Shown here piece by piece: positions 57,745 through 64,000 of a stretch of DNA of 64,000 nt. The first letter of the stretch is position 1, and the number at the start of each line of letters is the position of its first letter. Source of the stretch: Gossypium raimondii. Its lineage: Eukaryota; Streptophyta; Magnoliopsida; Malvales; Malvaceae. The notes beneath the pieces were generated by a model that saw nothing but the letters and a program-made list of their open reading frames with translations, ran no database searches and had not been told where the DNA came from. The stretch is taken from positions 3,534,001-3,598,000 of the forward strand of contig NC_068565.1 in NCBI RefSeq assembly GCF_025698545.1, in the 5' to 3' direction. The translations under genes were made by a program, and so were the position numbers.

Positions 57745-60700
57745 ATGGAGATTTCAATAATGCTTCATGTTGGATTAGTTTTGTTCCTGCTTTGGACGCT
57801 TTCTCAATTCAATCTTTGCCATCCAGTTGCTTATTTCGTGTCTCTCATCTACCTCTATTTGGTAATTCATTCATCTTCTTCTGAGAATAAAAATGAATCT
57901 TTTTTTCTTTATTTTTGAACGTGGATTGAACTTTTTTTATTGCTTTGTTACAAAAATTCCTTTTATGTCTTTGTTCATCAAAGGTTCATGAAAGGTATGT
58001 GGCGAGATTGAGGAAGAAATTGGAGTTCGAGGAAAAACGGCAACAATTTAGGAGAAGGGTGATTCTCCAAATTCTTTTTTTTTTTTTTTGCTTTACTTTT
58101 AAGTTCATAAAAAATATTGATTTATGCTGATTGTTATTGTATTATTTATCAATCATTTTGGATGTATTTTTCCTTCTGGGTAATTTTAATTCTGATACTT
58201 ATAGTTTTTCTTGTGTTCTACTGTACCAGATCTTTTTTCTTCTTTAATGGATGTTTTAGCTTTCTTTATTTGGTTCAAATGGTTACTTTTTTTGCGGTCA
58301 ATTTTAGTCTTTTGGATGTTTGAGAGAAATGTTTAGAATCAACCTTTTTATGAAAACAAGAAAAAGCATATGCTTTGCAGCTTTTTATGTTGTTTTATTC
58401 TCTTTGTGTAGTAAATATAGGCAGATTGAAGTTTTAGAATCTTAATTTTGAATTCTGATCTTGTAAAGTCTGTACCTTTAATGCTTTGTTGGCCTTTTTC
58501 ATTAGGTACTTTCGGATTCCGAATCTGTTCGGTGGCTAAACCATGCTGTTGAAAAAATATGGCCTATTTGTATGGAACAGATTGCATCACAGAAGATTCT
58601 GCTTCCCATCATACCTTGGTTCTTGGCTAAGTACAAACCTTGGACTGCTGTATGAATTTTGCTTCTCTTAGTACTACTGTTTTATTGGCTTTCTCTGGAA
58701 AATTAGTACATAAAGATTCTGATTTAGTAAAATGTTCAATTTAGTGCAAGAATTATGAACAATTTGTACTTTTTCAAGACTTGCATTAGCTCCTATGAAG
58801 TTACTCTTTAATGACCATCAGATGATTATTTTTTGATCCATTTTGGGTGTGTTCGACTGAAATGCTGCTATACCTGCAGAAGAGAGCTGTGGTTCAGCAT
58901 TTATATTTGGGAAGAAATCCACCTTTGATCACGGAGGTGAGAGTTCTTCGTGAATGCTCTGATGATGACCACTTGGTATACCTTCTCCCTAACTCCTCTC
59001 TGTTGGCTATGATTTCTTGTTTCAATTTTGCGGATGATAGAACTTTCAATTTCTCGTTGCAGGTACTGGAGTTGGGAATGAATTTTCTCACTGCTGATGA
59101 CATGAGTGCGATTCTTGCTGTGAAACTACGGAAAAGACTGGGATTTGGGATGTGGGCAAAGTTGCATGTAACAGGCATGCATGTTGAAGGAAAGGTATTA
59201 ATAAAAGTGGAATGGTATTATTAGCTATATTCAATTTGCACATTAAAAGAGTTTGTAGTCAGTCCTAAGCAGTTGTTAATCGGAGGAATTTGCATGGCAT
59301 CGCATAGTTCGGGCCCCATCCTGCCCCCTGCAAATTCTCAACTTTATTGACTTACTGTAATTAACTGGCATTTACTCCGTGTTTCAGGTTTTGGTTGGGG
59401 TGAAGTTTATCCGGAAGTGGCCTTTCATTGGTCGTCTGCGAGTATGCTTTGCTGAGCCTCCATATTTCCAGATGACTGTGAAACCTATCTTTACGCATGG
59501 ACTTGATGTTACGGAACTTCCAGGGATTGCTGGATGGCTTGTAATAACTCTTTTTCCTGAAATAAATATTCAACTTATATTTTATCTTCTTTTCCTTCCT
59601 CTCAATCTTATTGTGTATCCTCTTTTGCTTGCGTAGGACAAGCTTCTCTCGATAGCATTTGAGCAGACACTTGTTGAGGTTAGTTTTCCTTAACTCTGTT
59701 TGCTATACCATGGCATAAATTCCATCTTATATTCCACAAATGCATATTGTAGTTTTAGAATGCACTTACAGGTTTAAGTTACCGGCAACTTGCTTCTCTA
59801 TCGAACTTTAGCTCCAAATATTTGTTTATTTTGCAGCCCAATATGCTGGTTGTGGATGTTGAGAAGTTTGCTTCACCCATTCCAGGTGATTTTTTCATTA
59901 TTTTCCAGTATTTTGTTGCTCTTATATTTTACTTATAGCTCGTTTCGGGTCATTAACTCACTACCAGTTCAGCTGTTTCCACGAGCCAATTTTTCTCATT
60001 CACCTTTTTGTTGGTTCTGTTCGACAGAAAACTGGTTTTCTGTCGATGAGAAGCAACCTATTGCTCATGCCAAGGTTGAAGTTATTGAAGGATCTGACAT
60101 GAAACCTTCAGATTTAAATGGTCAGTTTTAAATCCATTATCTTACTTTTTCCATCATGTAAAATGCATGGTTTTATGGTCATTGATTGGATATAAAATTT
60201 TCAGGATTGGCTGATCCATATGTGAAAGGGACACTTGGCCCATATAGATTCAGGACTAAGACGCACAAGAAAACTTTGTCTCCGAAATGGCACGAGGAAT
60301 TTATGATTCCCATCTGCTCCTGGGAGGCACCTAACGTACTGATTATTGAAGTTCGTGACAAAGACCATTTATATGATGATAGCCTTGGGTTTGTCTCTGA
60401 ATCTCTAAAATAACCATATTGCATGATCATGTTTGAAACCTTCAAACAAAATTTCTTTTCGTTTATGCCTATTTTGCTTTTTGAGCGCCACTGCATTTTC
60501 AGTTTGTGCACTATGTTGACAACCCTTTCCAATATGCATTAGCTCATCTTAGAAATAGTGCCCTTTTAGATGTTTTTGATCCGTGATATATGACACCACT
60601 ATTTGTTTTTCAAATTCCTTATGACTTGTTTAAGACTCTCAAATGGTGTACTGATTTGCTGTGTTTACAGTAAGTGCTCGGTAAATATTACTGAACTTCG

Positions 60701-62040
60701 GGGTGGCCAGAGACATGACATGTGGTTGCCTCTTCAAAATATTAAAATGGGAAGACTGCATCTCGCAATAACTGTTCTCGAAGAGAACGCTAAGGTAATT
60801 TATTCTATGATCCACAATAAACTTGGAAAGTTTTAAATTGTAACCTTGCGTGCTAATTATGATTATGAGTTAAAATGTGCCGAGAAACTTAAAAAGGATG
60901 TGTGGACAGTTTACGCAGGTAAGTGATGCTGCTGCAGTTGATGCTTTTGACGAGGAAGCCTTAAACACGGAAGATATACAAAACTCATTTGCAAATATAG
61001 ATGTGAATAATGGTTTATTCTCGCCTACATCTTCAAAGAAATCTCCAACCCTGCCGGATCATTTAGAACCGATAGATGTTGAAGGACAAGAAGAAACTGG
61101 GATATGGGTCCACCACCCCGGAAGTGAAGTGTCACAAACTTGGGAACCTAGGAAAGGGAAGGGTAGAAGCCTTGAGACACAGGTTCATAAAGTGCCTAAT
61201 AGTTCATTTGGCAGCACCATCTCAGCTGCATCTGGATCCTCTAAAAGTGATGACAGCAGCGCCGAGGAAAACCATAATCCTAAGAATCGAGTCAACAGAG
61301 TTAAGCAGGGTTTACGGAAGATCGGTTCTGTATTTCATAGGAGTCCCAAGAACGAGGGTCACTCAGGCAACCTCGGAGAAGTTCCATCTCCCCATGAAAA
61401 CCTCCGAGCAGTTAATGACAAGGAGATTTTGGTGAAGTTTGTAGTCGATGACAATCTTTCGGCTGATAAGGTCTCAAACGAAGGAAGCTCGAGTCCTGGA
61501 GCAGAAAGCCCTGGAAAGATGAAAGACATGGCGAAGAGTATTCTAAAACATGCCGAGAAATCTGCTCGTAGCATAAAACATGTTCTTTCTCGTAAAGGGT
61601 CGAAAAAATCACGCAATCTATCATCTGTGGAAGAACAAGAGTTTCCAATAGAATCTGACGACTCCTCCGATGATGATGAATCTTTGTCATCCCCCGGAGT
61701 CAAGGGAATACCAATTCTTTCGAATCACATGCCCGGCTCCATCGGCAACGACGATACTCAGGAGCATGTCATTTTGACAGATTCAAACTACCAGTTGAAC
61801 CCTGAAACAAATGTTAAGGAACAAGTAGAGAAAACAAGCGTTGAAGGACACAACAGCATAGATGACGAAGATGTGAACAATCCCATTAAGCTCGGTAATG
61901 GAACGAGCAACATAGATGACGAAGATGTGAACAATCCCATTAAGCTCAGTAATGGAACGAATGAACCACCCTTGAAACCAAATCCTTCGGAGAGTGGGAA
62001 AAAGGTAGAAGACACTCCTCAAACAGATACCAAAGTTTAG
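57745..62040 (+). CDS. SMP- and C2-domain membrane contact site protein (NTMC2T6 type)
   Basis: Twelve proposed exons: 57745-57861, 57984-58058, 58506-58649, 58880-58975, 59063-59194, 59388-59540, 59637-59678, 59837-59885, 60028-60120, 60205-60388, 60671-60794 and 60919-62040, giving about 776 residues. Order: N-terminal membrane anchor (LVLFLLWTLSQF), basic/coiled linker (LRKKLEFEEKRQQF), SMP lipid-transfer domain (SVRWLNHAVEKIWPICMEQI to the VVDVEKFASP end), one C2 domain (GLADPYVKGTLGPYRFRTK, LSPKWHEEFMIPI, VRDKDHLYDDSLG) and a long Ser/Asp-rich tail with basic patches. SMP proteins move lipids at ER contact sites; the family matches Arabidopsis At1g53590-like proteins. The C2 acidic residues (Asp in ADPY and RDKD) suggest Ca2+-dependent binding. 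Structure intact. Confidence 0.93.
61855..61965 (+). repeat. In-frame 54-bp tandem duplication in the C2 protein tail
   Basis: Two near-identical 18-residue units, each with IDDEDVNNPIKL followed by GNGT or SNGT, back to back in the last exon. Only a few bases differ, so the duplication is recent. Confidence 0.95.
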
Positions 62041-62822
62041 GTTCAGTGTTTGTATGTGCATCCATAATAGAAGACTTTGAAAGAGTTTTGAAGAACAGTG
62101 GGTATGGTCCAGCAATATAGAGTTTTAGATGGATAAGCAATACATAATACATTTATACGTGTTCCCTGTAAAAATCTCCTTTGTTTGATTTCTCATATTT
62201 GTTATATACAGCACATCATCTTTGTAGAGTTCCAAAATGAAAACAGTTTGTACAACTTGATGGTTTTTAAAACTTCTATTCAAGTTATTTTATTTATTTA
62301 TTTTAATTTAAAATTCATAATTTAATTGTCAATCATATGTCAAAATTGGGCGTTAATAACTGATTTTGATTTTAAGCAAGGATGACTGCATATTTTTACA
62401 TCCAAAATACAAGATAAATTAAAATAAAAGTTGGTAAAACTTGCCAAATATTGTCCCTAACACATGGGTTTCCGAATATTCCAACGAGATAAATTGAAAT
62501 AAAATTAATCACCTACTTTAGTCATCAAAATTTAATGAAATAACAATTAGATTTAATTATGTCGTTTAAACATTTTGCTACATTTGAGAATAATCCCTTA
62601 GTTTGAGCATTTCAGAGTTTTGGAGAACAATGTATATATTATCTTACAAGCTCAGAGATGAGACTGTACTTGCTCCCAGCTCGAAACCGAAATGATTTAT
62701 AACAGGTTGCAACCGGAAGCTTTGCTACTATCAGACTCCTTCAAACATTAATTCTTCTGAATTTCCGCATTATGTTGCATAAAAATGTTATTTCAAGAGA
62801 GCTAACATTTCCACCAATCGTA
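62041..62822. other. 3' UTRs of two converging genes
   Basis: 62041 to about 62270 is probably the 3' UTR of the C2 gene, and about 62600-62822 that of the ubiquitin-conjugating enzyme on the other strand. AT-rich spacer between; no other feature. Confidence 0.5.
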
Positions 62823-64000
62823 TTATGCACTGTTCGCATACAAACGGGTCCATTCCTTAGCTGCAAATAGTTAAGGAAACCAAGAACATCAATAGTAAGA
62901 AGCATGGCATATCATCTTTGATTCTAGTAGTCATCTAAGATTGCAACCACAGGGTTTTACCTGTCTCGACGGCTTCGGCCTCGTTTGTTTTCCAGTGCTT
63001 AGCAATGTTTTCCGAGAGTGGATCATCAGGATTAGGAGCACTCAAGAGTGCTTGAATGCTAGCAATAACGATAATAATTTCAGTATTAACCTAAAACTTG
63101 ATTAAGATACCGCAATAACTTAAATAACATCTTCAACCCAGACATTAATGAAACCTCTTTCCAAGTATTAATATGTACATACGAAAAAGCAGTGAAGTCT
63201 TTCATGCAGAACAGAAGCTACATAAATAGGGTTACGTTGCACAAAAACTTATAATACCTCAAAAGTACAGTTCGAATCTGGAGAGCCGGACTCCATTTGT
63301 CTTTAAGAATATCGAGGCATATTCTTCCAAGCTGCAAGAAAGCTCAATCCTTAGAAGCCAACAAAATACATCTTTAACACCATAAAACAAGGACAAAAGA
63401 AGGAACAGGTAGAGCTGACCTTATCGATGTTAGGATGATATATCTTTGTAAGAAACCGGACCTGTTATACCAAATTTGTTCAGGTGGATAAAAATACAGA
63501 ACATACCAAAAAGGGCAAAACCAATGGAAGATGAAAAAATTCTGAGAAACAAACAAGTCAATCACCATACTAGTAAACGTAAGAACAAGCAGTTTGAAAA
63601 GCCAGTGCATATAACATACTATTAAATGTTCATTTCCAATTAATATTTTCCTCTCAAATGTCATTAAAAGCAAATAATGATATAGAACCAAAACTTCACC
63701 ATGTTGAAAGGAGAATCATACATATTTGCCATACCAATAAAGTAAAAGAGAAATTCTGTTGAACCTGAAACTACTGGAACCGATAAAACAACGTTCTCTA
63801 CATGCAAACTAGTGCATCCCTAATTCATATTAAAATCCAATATATAACATTTTCAGATGAAGTCGATCAATATTGTATATCAAAGGAACATCAATCGAGC
63901 ATATCCCAACATATGCAAAAAAACATGAAGGTCATACTTGAAGAATAAGTCAACGTTGATTACCTTGGGAGCTGCCATGGGATATTCTTCGGGCAAAAAT
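62823..64000 (-). CDS. UBC13-type ubiquitin-conjugating enzyme E2, 3' exons (partial)
   Basis: Exons on the minus strand: 64000-63964 (cut by the window edge), 63461-63420, 63331-63258, 63058-62961 and 62860-62823, all GT-AG with matching phases. Visible protein: [26 protein letters not shown], the active-site Cys in [46 protein letters not shown] and the C-terminal [12 protein letters not shown]. This matches UBC13 (Arabidopsis UBC35/36), which works with a UEV partner to make Lys63-linked chains in DNA-damage tolerance, iron response and immunity. About the first 60 residues lie beyond the window. No defect seen. Confidence 0.95.

Noticed and set aside
61359-61703. Minus-strand frames of 90-114 codons over the last C2-gene exon
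   Set aside because: Antisense shadows of the real Ser/Asp-rich coding exon.
1-64000. tRNA, rRNA and other structured RNA genes
   Set aside because: I saw no convincing cloverleaf or conserved RNA sequence; the only tRNA-related words are LTR primer binding sites at 29505 and 34014. A tRNAscan or Infernal run would settle this.

Overview
The window is AT-rich dicot nuclear DNA. Intron-exon genes with GT-AG introns, Ty1/copia and Ty3/gypsy LTR sequences, hAT and Mutator-type non-autonomous elements and a tandem receptor-kinase array all point to a plant. The LTR families, especially those beginning TGTAACACCCCTAACCCG, look like Malvales, probably cotton (Gossypium); that identification is inference.

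Layout. From 1 to about 50,600 runs a minus-strand cluster of LRK10L-type receptor kinases (leaf-rust-10 receptor-like kinase, GUB_WAK_bind ectodomain plus kinase). Two copies reconstruct as complete four-exon genes (12271-16207 and 45155-48791). One has an intact kinase exon but a wrecked first exon (36910-40276). At least five more survive as relics (1-283, 3590-4060 with 5635-5700, 9067-9665, 10622-12130, 39853-40107). The copies share long upstream and downstream flanks, so the locus grew by repeated segmental duplication. One unrelated single-exon gene, an mTERF-family organelle protein (7238-8356), lies between relics.

The middle (19,400-43,230) is a transposon-rich interval: two hAT-type MITEs with 8-bp target duplications, a 1.7-kb Mutator-like element with a perfect 9-bp duplication, a decayed copia element (22269-29847) carrying a 2.8-kb solo-LTR-like insertion, and two solo LTRs of one gypsy family (30884-36354 and 40835-43230). 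Nested in the first solo LTR is a 3.0-kb LTR retrotransposon (31315-34321, target duplication AAGCC). Its gag-like reading frame runs without a frame change into two captured, intron-free host cDNAs: a TGA-type bZIP transcription factor and then a SKOR/GORK-type outward K+ channel (pore exit to ankyrin repeats). This is the most striking object in the window.

The right part is quieter: the tail and putative LTR of a gypsy element (53200-54040), an ACGT-rich cluster resembling an ABA-responsive promoter with no gene after it (about 55158-55290), a LINE RNase H relic (56340-56640), then two good host genes. These are a 12-exon SMP/C2 membrane-contact-site protein of the NTMC2T6 type (57745-62040, +) and the 3' part of a UBC13-type ubiquitin-conjugating enzyme (62823-64000, -, cut by the window edge). 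A truncated 5' copy of the C2 gene (29885-30840) is fused to LRK10L flank DNA, tying the two halves of the locus together.

Exon boundaries were placed by hand from splice consensus, reading-frame continuity and comparison between paralogues; they may be off by a base or two.
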